Source: Prosopocoilus inquinatus (taxonomy: Eukaryota > Arthropoda > Insecta > Coleoptera > Lucanidae). Taken from it: 64,000 bases of DNA. Positions within the stretch are counted from its first letter, which is position 1. Each line of letters opens with the position of its first letter. Of the stretch, positions 33,708 through 45,232 are shown in pieces. The DNA lies in assembly GCA_036172665.1 (NCBI GenBank), contig CM069877.1, positions 19,369,001-19,433,000 of the forward strand. The letters are read 5' to 3'. The notes beneath the pieces were generated by a model. The model saw nothing but the letters and a program-made list of their open reading frames with translations, did not search any database and had not been told where the DNA came from. Both the position numbers and the translations under genes were made by a program.

Positions 33708-34032
33708 TGTTACGTTTCTAGGGTTTAAATTTATTTATTTAAACGAATAAAACACTCGATAAAAACTTAACCGTAATTTAATAACGCTTACAAACTAATT
33801 TATTTGTAACAATTTATTTACACACTAAAATCTAACTTCGACGATCGCTGTTAGAATTCGACTGACTCCTGAGTCCACTCCGGTCGATTTTATATCCTTT
33901 GCTGCCGTCTCGAATTTTCCAACGCTGGAGAATTCGAGTTTGTTCGATGGTGGCGTGACGGCCGATGACGCATAATAATGAACCGACTTCTTGACGCCTT
34001 CAGTGTGAAGTAGTGCTGAGTGGCTCGCCACA
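33708..34032 (-). mobile_element. Solo LTR related to the gypsy element
   Basis: On the minus strand it starts TGTGGCGAGCCACTC and ends AGAAACGTAACA. About 325 bp, flanked by the 4-bp duplication ATAA (33704-33707 and 34033-34036). Its last 110 bases are nearly identical to the end of the LTRs at 18989 and 24550; the first half is more diverged. It contains GATATAAAATCG, the same TATA context. It marks an older insertion of the same family reduced by LTR recombination. Confidence 0.88.
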
Positions 34033-34036
34033 ATAA

Positions 34037-35035
34037 CTTAATTTCCGTTTATTTCAGCTGGGATTCACCCGGAACTGACATTTATTTCTAACCTGAACGA
34101 GACATTAATTGACGTTATTGTTGTCAGGGCCGGATAAAGGAGCGGGCCAGACGGGCGACTGCCCAGGTGCCAATTTTGAGTGGCGCTGAACGTCGAAAAA
34201 ACAAAAAAAGAGTACGATCGAAATAGTAATAAGTTAGAATACGGGAATGATAAACAAAGCAAGATCAACGATTCTAAAAAAAAAAAAATAAGAACACTGA
34301 CGAAAAGCGAAGAAAACTTGCGGCAAAAACAAATTAAGGAAAAAAATTATAACGAGAAAGAAACGAAGAACGAAAAAACAAAAAAAAAGTAACGATTACG
34401 TGGGGCGCTGTTTAAAAGTTATAAAAAAGTGACAGCAAAACAAACGAGAAATTAAATTGCAAATAACGTCAACGGGATATGAAAAATAAGTTCGATAAAA
34501 AAAGCGAATAACAAACAAAATGAAGGAAAAATGATGAGAAGGCGAACGATAAACAAAAGGTAATCAACGATTCTTCGGTTAAAAAAACGAATAAAAACTA
34601 ACGAATAATTAAAAATGACTGCAAGTAAACAAAACAAAGAAAAGTATAGAGGCGTACGAAAAATTATGCTTGAAAATTCTAAAGGTCTGATTATGAAAAC
34701 AGCCCTAAGAGTCTGTGTCATAATCGAATTAAAGGAGACTTTAAAGTAAAATCACATTCCAACCTACAAATTAATATGTTGTCACATTTGTTTTGACATG
34801 TGACTGTGACTGTGACTTTAACCTTAAAGTCTCGTTTGGTTCGATTATGAAAACAGCCCTAAACTTGAAAACCTGAAGCATTAAAGCAAAAATGCGATTC
34901 TGGACGATTCTTTAACTTAAAATTTTAAAGTTTAATTAAAAAGTTAAAGTTACTTAAATTTGAAATCAGACAGTGGTAGGTTTGCTGCTAATTACCGTTA
35001 CGAATTTTTGTCTCTCTAATTATGTTAATAATTGA
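34037..35035 (+). other. Intron stretch with A-rich low complexity
   Basis: CAGGGCCGGATAAAGG at 34127 resembles a hAT terminus, but no partner end was found. 34180-34700 is strongly A-rich with AACGA-type phrases; its lysine-rich frame is not credible as a gene. 34680-34870 has an inverted pair around GATTATGAAAACAGCCCTAA. Confidence 0.4.
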
Positions 35036-35860
35036 AATTAATCTCCGCCCATAATAATTTTATATCCGTAGATGCGTATTTCGACAACTAGGCTGCCACC
35101 TTCAGTACGCTTCCAACTTAAAAGCACTTAAAAAGACCTAAAAACAACCTAATCATTTTAATGAAATCATAAAATTAAAAACTAACTACAATCTAATCAT
35201 CCTAAAAGATATAATGTCTAAATGTAAATAAATATAAATTAATATGTAAATATCTAAAATTAACCGTCAGAACAGCCTTACAAATAAGAGCTAACCAAAC
35301 AACACGGAAATATGGAAATAAATAGTACAAAGACTCGAAAAAAATTCTTATTCTAACGGATAGATTGGTAGGTAAAAATTCCTTTATTCGATACCTAAAA
35401 ATCCTGAAAATAAAATATATATATTATGTATAAATCGTCAAAAGCAACCTACAGATGAGAGCAAATCACACCCACACACCACAAGTTAAGAGCACTTTAG
35501 GAAAATTTTATCTCGGAGAAACCTCTCCTTATCAAATATCCAGTGTAAATGTAAATTTTATTTTTCAGGATTTTTAGGTATCAAGTAACATGGAATTATA
35601 TACTTATTTTGTCGTTAGAATAAGAACATTTTTCGAGTCTTTCCTATTTCCGTGTTGTTTGGTTAGCTCTTATTTGTAAGGTTTTTCTGACGGTTAATTT
35701 TAGGTGTTTACATATTAATTTATATTTGGTTGTTTTTTGACGATTTATACGTAATATATATATTTTACTTTATTTTCAGCATTTTTAGGTATCAAATAAC
35801 AGAGAATTTATACTTATCTATTCCTTAGAATAAGAACTTTTTTCGGGTCTATGGATTATT
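35036..35860 (-). repeat. Dispersed repeat with hammerhead-like core, copy 2 (with inverted second part)
   Basis: 35036-35540 matches copy 1 and the split copy at 48720-50575. 35560-35860 repeats part of it in inverted order (GTGTTGTTTGGTTAGCTCTTATTTG against the forward CTAACCAAACAACACGG). On the minus strand near 35070-35100 is a CTGAAGG, hairpin, GAAA core whose flanks GCGTA and TACGC are complementary. Same family, likely Penelope-related. Confidence 0.55.
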
Positions 35861-35967
35861 TATTTCAACGGTGATTCCCTGGACTGACTTTCGCAAATTA
35901 TTTTTTTTCTAACGATAAGACATAGACATACAGAGGCTGTCATTAATTCGAATGTCAGCCTTATGAC

Positions 35968-36225
35968 CGTTTTCATAATAAGACTTTAAGGGCCGTTTTC
36001 ATAATCAGACTTTAAATTTAAAGTTACTTTAACCTAAAAGAATACATTTGTTTCCCTATGCTTAAAGTGACTTTAAATTAAAGCTTCCTTAAAGTCTGAT
36101 TAGGAAAATGGCCGTAAGGAAGCTTTAATTTAAAATCACTTTAAGAATAGGGAAACAAATATATATTTTTAGGTTAAAATAACTTTAAATTTAAAGTCCT
36201 ATTTTGAAATCGGCCCTTAATTTGG
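35968..36225. repeat. Imperfect palindrome / foldback element
   Basis: 35990-36100 and 36115-36220 are inverted copies, with AAAGTCTGATTA, GGGAAACAAAT and TTTAAATTTAAAGT in both arms. It starts and ends with the CCGTTTTCATAATCAGACTT phrase also seen near 34690 and 34840. Confidence 0.65.
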
Positions 36226-36677
36226 TAAAACTATTGACAGGTGATTTGACGAGCGCTTTATTTTCAATGGAATGACATTGTGGCCTCACTTGTTTCGGCA
36301 AAAATCTGACAGTAAATAGGATCGTCGCCTTTTTACTGTATGATCGAGTTTGTTTTCAACCGAGCGTTTATTTTAGCTTGGATTCCCCCAGACTGACATT
36401 TGTTTCTGGACTAAACGAGACAGTGATTGATGTTATTGTTAACTAGGGCATTACGGTGTGTGACAATTTTCTTATGCTCTCGTTAACCCGGCGTTAGTCG
36501 CTAGGTTGAATATGACGCCATTGATCGCGCATGAGATTTTCTCTTACACATCAAATTTACATATTTTTTTTTCTTATATTTTTTACACATGAACTTACAA
36601 AGTGATAATCGTAATAATATTTATTACTTTACCTATTCTTTGTTATAGTAATAACGTAAAATAAGCAAAATATTTTG

Positions 36678-36862
36678 TTCCAAATCGTTTTTGATTGCAG
36701 TGAAAACTTCGAACAGCCTCTGTACAGCTGTTTCAACCCTATTTGGGGCTTCTTCAGCAGAGACGTAGCTCGACATTTTCACTTCAAACCAAAAACGACT
36801 TGCCCAATTTACGATCGCTTTTTGACCTGACATTACAGTAGGATAACAAAGCGGGTTGTTTA
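36678..36862 (-). mobile_element. Hammerhead retroelement (312-bp family), copy A
   Basis: Single diverged partial unit on the minus strand, with the block ending TTTGATTGCAGTG, the ribozyme and the AAACGACTTGCCCAATTTA stretch. Confidence 0.75.
36708..36773 (-). ncRNA. Type I hammerhead ribozyme, copy A
   Basis: Minus strand core CTGAAGA, stem II AGCCC/GGGTT, GAA, palindrome ACAGCTGT and cleavage triplet GTA in place of GTC. Stem I is partly kept. Probably still foldable but slower. Confidence 0.65.
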
Positions 36863-37591
36863 TTTTGAAAACAAGACCAAATGCACAGTATTAGCGATGA
36901 CTAAAGGTTTGTGAGAGAGACTCTCATATAGCGGCCAATGCGGGGTTAATTAAAACAAAATTGACGTGATTTGGCCAGAAATTTATTTTGTTTTTTTTTA
37001 ATTTTGGGGATTCCTCATTGCAGAAGTCGTTTATTCCGACAGCAATTGAAATCGTCGTTTGTTTACTTCGTGATTGTGTTAATTTCCGACAGCTGGATTC
37101 GATTCATGGCTTTGTACCCGACTGCCCGATTCGCGCACGGTGTTCCCCTGAACTGACTTATACCAATTCATTTGTTTTAAGACTAAATGGGACTGTGATT
37201 GGAGTTTGCCGCTGATTACAATTACGACTGCATCTCTACAATCAGATTAACTCACAGATTCAGTTGTTTTAACGAAAATAACACAGAAATCGTGACAAAC
37301 GAATTTTGATTGAACGTTTCGTGCAGCTTTATTTAAGTGGAAGGTCACTATGCTTGGTGATTCCTCTAAACCGACATTCACAAATTATTTATTTTGGCTG
37401 AAACAAAGAAAAAGATTCCTTGCGCATTTCATTTGTTGGATTTAATTTTTAACAGTCGTGTTTGGTGTGGATAAAAATAAGAGAGTTTTGTTCGGTATTC
37501 CCAGGCTTTCGTAGATTCACTTGTTTGAACAAGAATGAGAGAGAAAATGAATTTTTATGTGCTTTTTATTTTATTTTAGGAAATGGCTAAA

Positions 37592-37738
37592 GTCCCGAAC
37601 GCGGGATCGCTTCCAAAAAGTTAAAATTCCGGTTTGTTAAAAAAAACGTTCAGAATTCACAAAAAAGTCCCGAACGCGGGATCGCTTCCAAAAAGTTAAA
37701 ATTCCGGTTTTTTAAAAAAAACCTTCAGAATTCACAAA
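37592..37738 (+). repeat. 73-bp tandem duplication
   Basis: Two adjacent copies starting AAGTCCCGAACGCGGGATCG and ending CAGAATTCACAAAAA, with only about two differences; a recent duplication at the element's left end. Confidence 0.85.
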
Positions 37739-38131
37739 AAAATGTAACGATCTCGAATATAAAGCTTGCTGAAACTATAACTAACATATCATTCGTGCAC
37801 GCTGCATTTTTCTTGCCTTGTATATCACGATTATTACGAGCAAAAGTGGTTGTGTTAGTTACTATTTTGCTTTTTCTTACATGCGTTTGAAGTTTATAAA
37901 GACCTACAAAATAGACAAATTTGAAAGACAAAACAAACTCTAGTTTTGGAAAACATGTGCGAAAACAATAAAGTACATAAAGGATTTTGTCCTCAATATG
38001 CAGAAGACGGGGTGGTAACGATTTTCTAAGAATAAACCGATTTCATTATACGGTAGGTATCATACTTGACAAAAGGGAACTCATAGGCATGCAAACAAAA
38101 CTTTCATTGAGTGGCAAAAATTTAAAACGAT

Positions 38132-38815
38132 ATACAAGGTGATTTTTTGTTCGATGTTTGGCATGGGAATCTCGGAAACTAGCAGAGCTAGAGAGACGGC
38201 TAAAAGATTTTTAGTTTTAGGAGCTCAGTTTAATGCAGCTCCTTGTTTCTTACTTAAAGTCTAGATATTTCGAAAAAATTGATTTTTTATAATATCGTTA
38301 AATACGTATAGTTCGGTCATTATTGATCTGCATTTGTCAGCAAACATTTGTTTCCTTGGCCAATCATATTAACAATTTCGAAAGAGAAAAATGCCGAATC
38401 TCCGTCGTTTATTTAAATAATCATATCGAATGTTACCTCGTTGCAAAGGTAAAAGAATGCCATTTTTACCATGGTTTATTAGGGTTTCCATAAAAAGCAA
38501 TCATAACTCAAAAACAGGAGTTACATAGAAAATTTAGTTTGACTATTTAATTAAGAACATAATTCTGTACAACTTTTGCCTTTGCAACTTTTCTCTAAAA
38601 TCAAAAATGACCCAGCTGTGTGCATTTAATGAAATTATAAAACAAATCAGTTTTTCTCAAAATATCTAGCTAGCCATGAACTTTAAGTAAGAAACAAAAA
38701 CTGCGTTAAAGTGACCACCTATTTCTACAAATCTTTCCCTATTTAACCGTCTCTCTAGCTCTGCTAGTTTCTGAGATCCCCACTCTGAACATCGAAAAAA
38801 ACTCACTCTGTACTG
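38132..38815. mobile_element. Non-autonomous TIR element, nested
   Basis: The ends TACAAGGTGATTTTTTGTTCGATG and, inverted, TACAGAGTGAGTTTTTTTCGATG extend into arms of about 150 bp sharing CTAGCAGAGCTAGAGAGACGG. No coding capacity. Confidence 0.7.
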
Positions 38816-39275
38816 TAATTGGACACTTTTCTATCAGTTTTTCATAAATTTGATACGAGAAATATCACCATGTCGTATAGGCTTTGGAAACAATTGTATC
38901 GACAATGGTTTATAAGGTTATTACAAGGTATAAGAAAGAAAGTCAGTCACATCATATTATTATGCAAACGTATCTTCAAGTAATCATTCATATAATCGAG
39001 ATAAAAGTGTGATCCAATGGTCGGGATCCGTACTATTTTATGTAAAATCCCGAATGGATCCATTTAAAGCACGCCCGTTCGGGATTTTAATTTTTTAGTT
39101 ACGATCCCGTATTCGGGACTCTAGCCACATCTTTAATTTTATTCAGCCTTATTTACTGGAATGTTACGTTGCGAGTGATTCCCCAAATTGAAATTAACAG
39201 TCGCTTGGTTAAGTCTGTGACAAGCTCAGACAAGTTAAGGATTGCTCTTGAACTGATTGGACCTTGCTTCTTAGG

Positions 39276-39550
39276 CCTAGTACATACTTGGATACAAAGT
39301 TGCGCAGCTTTGTTTCAAAGTCATGTTTCGCGATTGTTTCGAAACAGTTGCTAAACAAAATGTGGTGTATCTCAAGTGTTCTGGGACAAAATCGCAGAAC
39401 TTTTGTATCGAAACCTAGTACACACTTGGATAAAAAATCGCGCAACTTTGTTTCAGAGTCTTGTTTCGCGATTGTTTCGAAACAGTTGCTAGACAAAATG
39501 TGATGTATCTCGAGTGTTCGGGGACAAAAATCGCAGAATTTTTGTTTCCG
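39276..39550 (+). repeat. 138-bp tandem duplication
   Basis: Two copies with a period of 138 bp, starting CCTAGTACA(T/C)ACTTGGAT and including TTTCGCGATTGTTTCGAAAC. Copies differ by about 10%. The frames running through it on both strands are repeat by-products. Confidence 0.8.
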
Positions 39551-39794
39551 ATTTCAAATGGGAAACTTGAAACAGTGTTGCGCAACATTTAGACGTGGGA
39601 AAAAAAAAATGAAGATCACAAATTCGATAAATCTCGCTCACAATCAATAACCTTCGTATTTTATCGGCTCTACTGTTTTTTTTTTTTTAATTATGTGGTC
39701 TCAAAAAAAACTAGATTTACATGGTACAGCTTGCTTGTAGCCTTGTAGGACGTCTTTTTAGTAGAGTATAAAAATGGAATAATAAAAATAGATA

Positions 39795-40479
39795 TACAGG
39801 ATGTTATCGAATAAGATGACAATAATTATATCACGTATAGACCACATTAAAGTATTACAATTTAACCTAATTTATCTACATACAAAACTCTTTCGTTCCT
39901 GAGGTATAGCCTCCTAAAGAAGCAACTTGAAAAGAATATTTTTTCAAATATGTCTGTAACGGTTTGAGGTAGATCGTTGAAATTTGACATGCAGTATAAG
40001 TGAAATACAGGGATGGATATATCATATGGAAAATTGAGCGTTCTTCACCAGTGGCGTAGATCTGGGGAAATAGGTTATTATTTTAGTAAATAAGTTACTT
40101 ATTGGAACTTTTTAGAGACTACTGAAACAAAAATTGAAATGTACGAATAAAATTGTACTAGAAATAAACTAAGTTCCATCTTCGTCAGATTAACCGTTTT
40201 CGAGATAATTAGGTCGAAAGATTTTATTGCAGCAAAAACTCGAAATTTCGAAAAGCTATAAATTACCTTGAAAACGTTAGATGGAATTTTATCTGTCAAT
40301 GTGCAATACTTAATTGTTGCGTAGTTGTTTTTCTCAAAGTATGCTTTTCAAGTTGCTTTTATAGGTTATAACACAGAAACGAAAAATTTTGTATATAGAT
40401 AAATTAGGTTAAATCGTAACATTTTAACGCCGTCTATACGTGGTGTAATTATTCCCATCCTATTCGATAACACCCTGTA
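39795..40479. mobile_element. Non-autonomous TIR element (TACAGG ends)
   Basis: Left TACAGGATGTTATCGAATAA and right (inverted) TACAGGGTGTTATCGAATAG start arms of about 150 bp with CACGTATAGAC and ATTTAACCTAATTTATCTA in both. 685 bp, no transposase. Confidence 0.75.
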
Positions 40480-40814
40480 GAAGATTTAATGAAAAAATAC
40501 AAAATTGTAATTTCTGAAGTTGAAAAAGATTTATGGACTTTAAAACTCAACTTCGTCGAGAAAATAAATGGTTCAATGTTTTGCTTTTCTTTTATTTTTA
40601 ATTTTTTATTGAGCATGAGAACCATATCAAGCAGCGATGCTATAGACAGCAATTCCAATATCGCTAGCCATGGCAGTGCACATACCAAAGATTGAGGTTT
40701 GTCATTCTAGACCACGAAGTTTAAGGCAATATGACGCAAGCTCTTTTGATTCGATTGTTTAGAAATCGAGAAAAACTATTTTTGACACTTTGGTTTTCAT
40801 TAATGAACAGTTCA

Positions 40815-41312
40815 AATAGAGACATCCTACGATTTCTTTTTGACCTGACATTGCATTAAGATTGACGAATTGAAGCCAGTTTGTTACATAATAAGTCATC
40901 CCATGCAGGCCGACCATGCTGGTTGTCAAAGCATAATGAAAATTTTGTAAAAAAATTGTTACAATTCGTTTTTCATTGCAGTGGATCCGTCAAGCATCCT
41001 CTATACAGCTGTTTCAGCCTTATTTAGGGCTTCATTAGCAGAAGCGCAGCTCGAGAGTTCTACCGCAAACCAAAATGACTTCTCTAAGCATATTCGCAAA
41101 TGCGATGTCAAGTCAAAAAGCGATCGTAGGATGTCGCTATTTAAGCTATTCATTACTATTACATAGCATTTGCGAATATCCTTGGACAAGTCGTTTTACT
41201 TTGGAGTGGAACTCTCGAGCTACGCTTCTGCCAATGAAGCCCCAAATAGGACTGAAACAGCAGTACAGAGGATATTCGAGGCATCCACTGCAATCAAAAA
41301 CGATTTGTAACA
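40815..41312. mobile_element. Hammerhead retroelement (312-bp family), copy B, decayed
   Basis: The left part lies in minus orientation and the right part (from about 41070) in plus orientation, the family's 5'-inversion form. The hammerhead core is mutated in both (CTAATGA and CCAATGA instead of CTGAAGA), so it should not cut. Confidence 0.7.
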
Positions 41313-41976
41313 AATTTTTTAATCCATTAATGTTAGTGCTTGTCTTTTTACTATTCTAATAAGCTTCAAACAAGAAATATTGGGAAAAATTGCCATTAAT
41401 TTATTTAAAACTAAAAACAAAAGAGAGACGCAAAACATTCGGATTTAAATAATTCATTTAATTCATATTAATTATTGCGTTTAACGGTAAATTTCCAATT
41501 TTATAGAAAATGTCGCTATTCTTATTTCGTTAAATAACAGTTCGACATATTTGGTTAAATGATAGCTTCGTTACCGCCTACCGAGATTTGATTGGGCGTT
41601 CCTCATGTCGACCTCGAGTGATTAGACGTTTCACTTTGCTTGGGATTTTTGAAATTGGCTTTCGCAAATTCATTTGTTTCAGCAAAGTAGAAATATAAAT
41701 TAAATTAATATTTCAATAACTCAAATTTATTTAATTTTATCATATTTCAACAAATGATCGTGACCACCGACGTTTGATTGGGCGTTACACGTTCGCTTCG
41801 CATGTCGGTCTCATATGATTGGATGTTTTACTTTGGTTAAACTTCCTCGCTTTGGCTTTTGCGAAATAATTTATTCTAGAAAGTATAAAGTCGAAACTTA
41901 CGCCTACATTGCGAGATGTTTATTGTGTAGTCTTGATTGAAATTCCCCTGATTGACCTATCCATTGTTTGTTTCAG
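41313..41976 (+). other. Intron stretch before exon 41977
   Basis: It contains duplicated phrases GATTGGGCGTT-C-CATGTCG near 41590 and 41770 and decoy-like TTTGTTTCAGCAAAG near 41667. The acceptor is TTTGTTTCAG at 41967-41976. Confidence 0.5.
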
Positions 41977-42105
41977 CTTCCTCGATGATTTAGATCGATT
42001 AGGCGCAAAAGATTACCAACCCACGGAACAAGACATTCTTCGTACTCGAGTAAAAACGACTGGAATCGTAGAAGTGCATTTTTCATTTAAGAACCTTAAT
42101 TTCAA
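41977..42105 (+). CDS. Galphao: Galphao coding exon, residues 155-198 (switch I)
   Basis: 129 bp. It encodes [20 protein letters not shown] and [20 protein letters not shown]. This is switch I, with the catalytic Arg179 (the cholera-toxin-type ADP-ribosylation position and GTPase arginine finger) and Thr182, which ligates Mg2+. The exon completes Tyr155 and ends with two bases of Lys198. Separated from the next exon by only 90 bp. Confidence 0.97.
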
Positions 42106-42195
42106 GTGAGTATACTGAGCCAAGAATCACGTAACGTTGACAGTTTTAAATCGTCTCCTCTCTTAATCTTTAGCGGCTTGTGCTTTTTTTTACAG

Positions 42196-42325
42196 ATTAT
42201 TCGATGTTGGTGGACAAAGGTCGGAAAGAAAGAAGTGGATACACTGTTTCGAAGACGTAACTGCGATCATATTCTGTGTCGCAATGAGCGAGTATGACCA
42301 AGTATTACACGAAGACGAAACGACG
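42196..42325 (+). CDS. Galphao: Galphao coding exon, residues 198-241 (switch II)
   Basis: 130 bp after acceptor TTTTTTACAG. It encodes [20 protein letters not shown], then [20 protein letters not shown] and ETT. DVGGQ is the G3 box, with Gln205 being the catalytic glutamine. The region forms switch II and the Gbeta-gamma contact. Donor GTGAGA. Confidence 0.97.
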
Positions 42326-44074
42326 GTGAGAAAACATTTTTTTTTGATCCAGAAAGGAACTTTTATGCTCATCAGTGACGATTTAATAACGTTCAACACT
42401 CTTAATGAAAACCATGGTAGAATTGAGCTCTCCTTTTTCGGAATTTTACTTTTCCATCATGATTTTATATTTAAAAAAGACGATGTTCTCGCATTTTTTT
42501 AATGAATTTTGTTCTATATTTTTTGTTTTTCAAAATTCATTATTCATCGGCGATTATGACATTAAGTCCTTTTTTAACGGAAGTCATGGTGGAAATCATG
42601 ATGGTTACCGGTTTGAAAATGTTGCTATTACTTCACGATTTATAACAAATAAACGACACTCCTCTACCGCATTAAAAATTACCAATAAACAACGTGGTTA
42701 CATTTTTTGTTTCGTTAAAATAAATAATCAACGTTCGATTCTTTTTTTTTCAAGAGTTCAATATTCACTAAAAATCACTAAAAATTTGAGATAGTGGTTG
42801 AATTGACGTCATCCTTTTAGAAACTTTTTGAATGAACCGTTTTGCGGCGTTTAATTTTTTTTTAAGGCAAGCCTTGGTGGAATTGATTTTAATTGATGTT
42901 TTCCGCTTTGAAAATTTTACTTTTGTACAAAAAGACAAATAAGCAACGTTCCCTTATTTTTTTAATGAATTCCTTTAGGACGTTCCAATATTTTAGACCA
43001 AGATTAACATATTAATATCGATTTGCTAAGGTTCGACCTTTTTAATTGAAACCGTGGTGGAAGTTTTCCAGATTTCAGTACATAATCAATACGATACATG
43101 TCCAATACCGAAAGTTTCAAGCGGTGGTGAAATTTCTTTTTGAAACTATTACTCAATGTTTTATTAAAAAATAAAACTGCAAATAAATAATATTCTAGCA
43201 TTTTTTGTTGAATTGTTAAATTGCTTTTTGTTATTGTAAATGATCCATTGGTCTAGTGACCTTTGAAAAAAACGTGAACGTTTGCCACTAACACTCTCAG
43301 CCATCACAATAACCTAAAAGTATGCAATTACTGTTGAGACACGTCATTTGATTGATTTCTCACATACCGAAATTGGGTCCGCTATACGAAAATATGTTTA
43401 TAAAATTTTCACTGCAAAACAAACAGAAAACAAAATATTTGGCATGTGAAAAAAGCGGAATAAGTCAACGCCTCCTACGCCCAAAGAATCATCTGTAACA
43501 ACTCTGTATTATATGAAATTTTAATTTCTTTTTCATCATCATTCATTTTTCATATAATTGCTTTAGATATTTGATTATTTAGTAGTAGTAGGCATAATTT
43601 GAGATGAGTATGGATTTTTTTGTATTGCCAAATCAAAGTCCGTTTTAATAATAGGACTTGCCTTTAAATTACTTTACCCAACACCTGTTTATTATGAAGT
43701 CATAATAATGCCGATTTTGAATATATAGGGTGTAACTTTAAAGAGGGGCCAAACTTTAAGGTCCGCAAACGTGTAGTTTCTGAGGTATAACAAAATCATC
43801 GTAGGCAGCCATGATTTTATATTTCGAATCTCGTAACATTCTCGAAGTACTTTTCCAAATAATATTTCCGCGTATCTTGAAAAAGAAAGTACTTTATTAT
43901 TACGTCGATATCAAACATTTCGATCTCCTCGGTGTATGACGATAGATATTCAGATTTTGACAAAATGTATTTTAGGTTTGCGAAGATACAGGAACTTTCA
44001 TAAAGAATATTTTTTTCTGAGAAATATATATAATATATATAATATAATAGATAACAAAAAAGTTTCACAACTTT
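42326..44074 (+). other. Intron stretch without recognised gene
   Basis: Start of the 10.1-kb intron. 42400-43180 belongs to a decayed array (next entry). 43670-43725 carries one arm of the inverted-repeat family also seen at 55440-55575 (AACACCTGTTTATTATGAAG, ATGCCGATTTTGAATAT). Confidence 0.5.
42400..43180 (+). repeat. Decayed intron array, unit with GTGGAATTGA...CCACGG
   Basis: Phrases such as ATGGTAGAATTGAG, GGAATTTTACTTTTCCA, TTTTTTAATGAATT-TT and TTTAGGACGTTC recur here and again at 50790-51800 in the same intron. Unit length seems 120-250 bp. Nothing coding. Confidence 0.45.
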
Positions 44075-44275
44075 TTTCCTACGATCGCTTTAAACCTAAA
44101 ATTGCATTAGGATTGACAAATTGAAGCCAGTTTGCTACGTAATAAGTCATACCATGCAAGGCGGCCGTGCTTGCTGTCAAAACATAATGAAGCCCGAAAT
44201 AGGACTGAAACAGCTCTATAGAGAGGCTGCTCGAGGGATCCACTGCAATCAAAAACGATTTGCAAAAAAAAAATT
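44075..44275. mobile_element. Hammerhead retroelement (312-bp family), copy C, partial
   Basis: A minus-orientation part (44085-44192, with GCAAGGCGGCCGTGCTTGCTGTC) joins a plus-orientation part (44193-44270, GGACTGAAACAGC...GGCTGCTCGAGG...CACTGCAATCAAAAACG). The hammerhead 5' box is lost at the junction. Confidence 0.7.
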
Positions 44276-45224
44276 TAAATCATTAACAGAGATGGATTAG
44301 AATTTTTTGAAATAATTTAAATGGGTATTAGTTCTCAATAAAAAATATTTCTCTTAATAAGTACCTTGCATCAAAAACGTGAAAATTGTGTAAAGATATT
44401 ACTTTTCGCTAAATAATTAAATATCTGAAGCAATAGTTAATCTTTTTATACATTTTTGAAGTTCTCATCCACAAAAAATTGAATTCTGAAATTAGGTTTC
44501 AGTGTGTGAAATTTTGAGAATTTTATTTAATTATAAAATAAAGTTTAAATTAAGAAGCATCCACGACCGGTGAGAGTGAGTTTGAGTAGAGTATCATTGT
44601 TAACAAAAGTTTCTAGAAGTAAACTGATTTATGTAGTTCCTTCCTTTTCTCATTCATGCTCTAGTTTCAACTTTATGCTAATTGGTAAAATTTAATTAAT
44701 TAATTTAATTTAATTCTCATATTCTTTATTGGTATTTTTTTGTGTTATCGTTATGTTATCGTAAGAAAATTTATCTTATAGTTTTTTGTTGTAAATACGG
44801 TTTTTAGTGACTTGTCAAAAATATTCAATCATTTTGAATGGCAGCTTCCAAATTATAAAATTGAAATGTTTAAAATGCCAAATTACATGCTTTCTGAAGT
44901 AGAAAAAGATATTGCTTATGTTTATTTTACTTTTCTGTTAAATTCTATAACTTCAGTTCTAATAGTTATCTTACTTTTCTGCTGCAGTTACAATATAACC
45001 AACAATTTGAGAACTGAATGACTTTTCAGTGTTATGTCATTAGTGTCAAATTTAAAGAGAAAGCCTGGTTGACAAAACTAAAATTTCGATAAAATCAGGC
45101 TACTTGACAAAAAATCGTGCGAAATTTTTAGGCTGCAATAGTACAGTTGCGGAAATAGAAAGCGGGACAAGTCTTATAACGAAATTTCCGATTATTCAGA
45201 TAGTGTGAAGTTTCCTTGGTGACG
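44276..45224 (+). other. Intron stretch without recognised gene
   Basis: AT-rich. 44790-45140 is a diverged copy of 27950-28320 (unidentified repeat). Confidence 0.45.
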
Positions 45225-45232
45225 GTCGTGAC
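45225..45232. repeat. 8-bp target duplication, left
   Basis: GTCGTGAC, repeated exactly at 45986-45993. Confidence 0.8.

Larger units (their letters stand above)
37585..39125. mobile_element. DNA element with TIR around TCCCGAA...CGGGATCG, carrying a nested MITE
   Basis: Left GGCTAAAGTCCCGAACGCGG (37587 on) and right, on the other strand, GGCTAGAGTCCCGAATACGG (ending about 39125) are inverted. I could not find a clean target duplication. A second inverted-repeat element (38132-38815) lies inside. No transposase. Confidence 0.5.
32870..41976 (+). repeat. Decayed, interrupted array of intron units ending at a splice acceptor
   Basis: A loosely conserved phrase, roughly GTTTATTTTRGCNTGGATTCCCCYRGACTGACATTTG then an AA-GA-ACAATGATTGA-type block, recurs near 32890, 33190, 33480, 33610, 34050, 35870, 36380, 37140, 37350, 39180 and 41640. 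It recurs a last time at 41940-41976, where CCCCTGATTGACC...TTGTTTCAG is the real acceptor of the next exon. Later transposons interrupt the array. Similarity between copies is weak, so the unit length (perhaps 150-250 bp) is only estimated. Confidence 0.45.

Noticed and set aside
41581..41860. Second use of the Galphao switch I exon (mutually exclusive exons)
   Set aside because: No coding similarity to the exon at 41977-42105; only the acceptor-like phrase TTTGTTTCAG is repeated.
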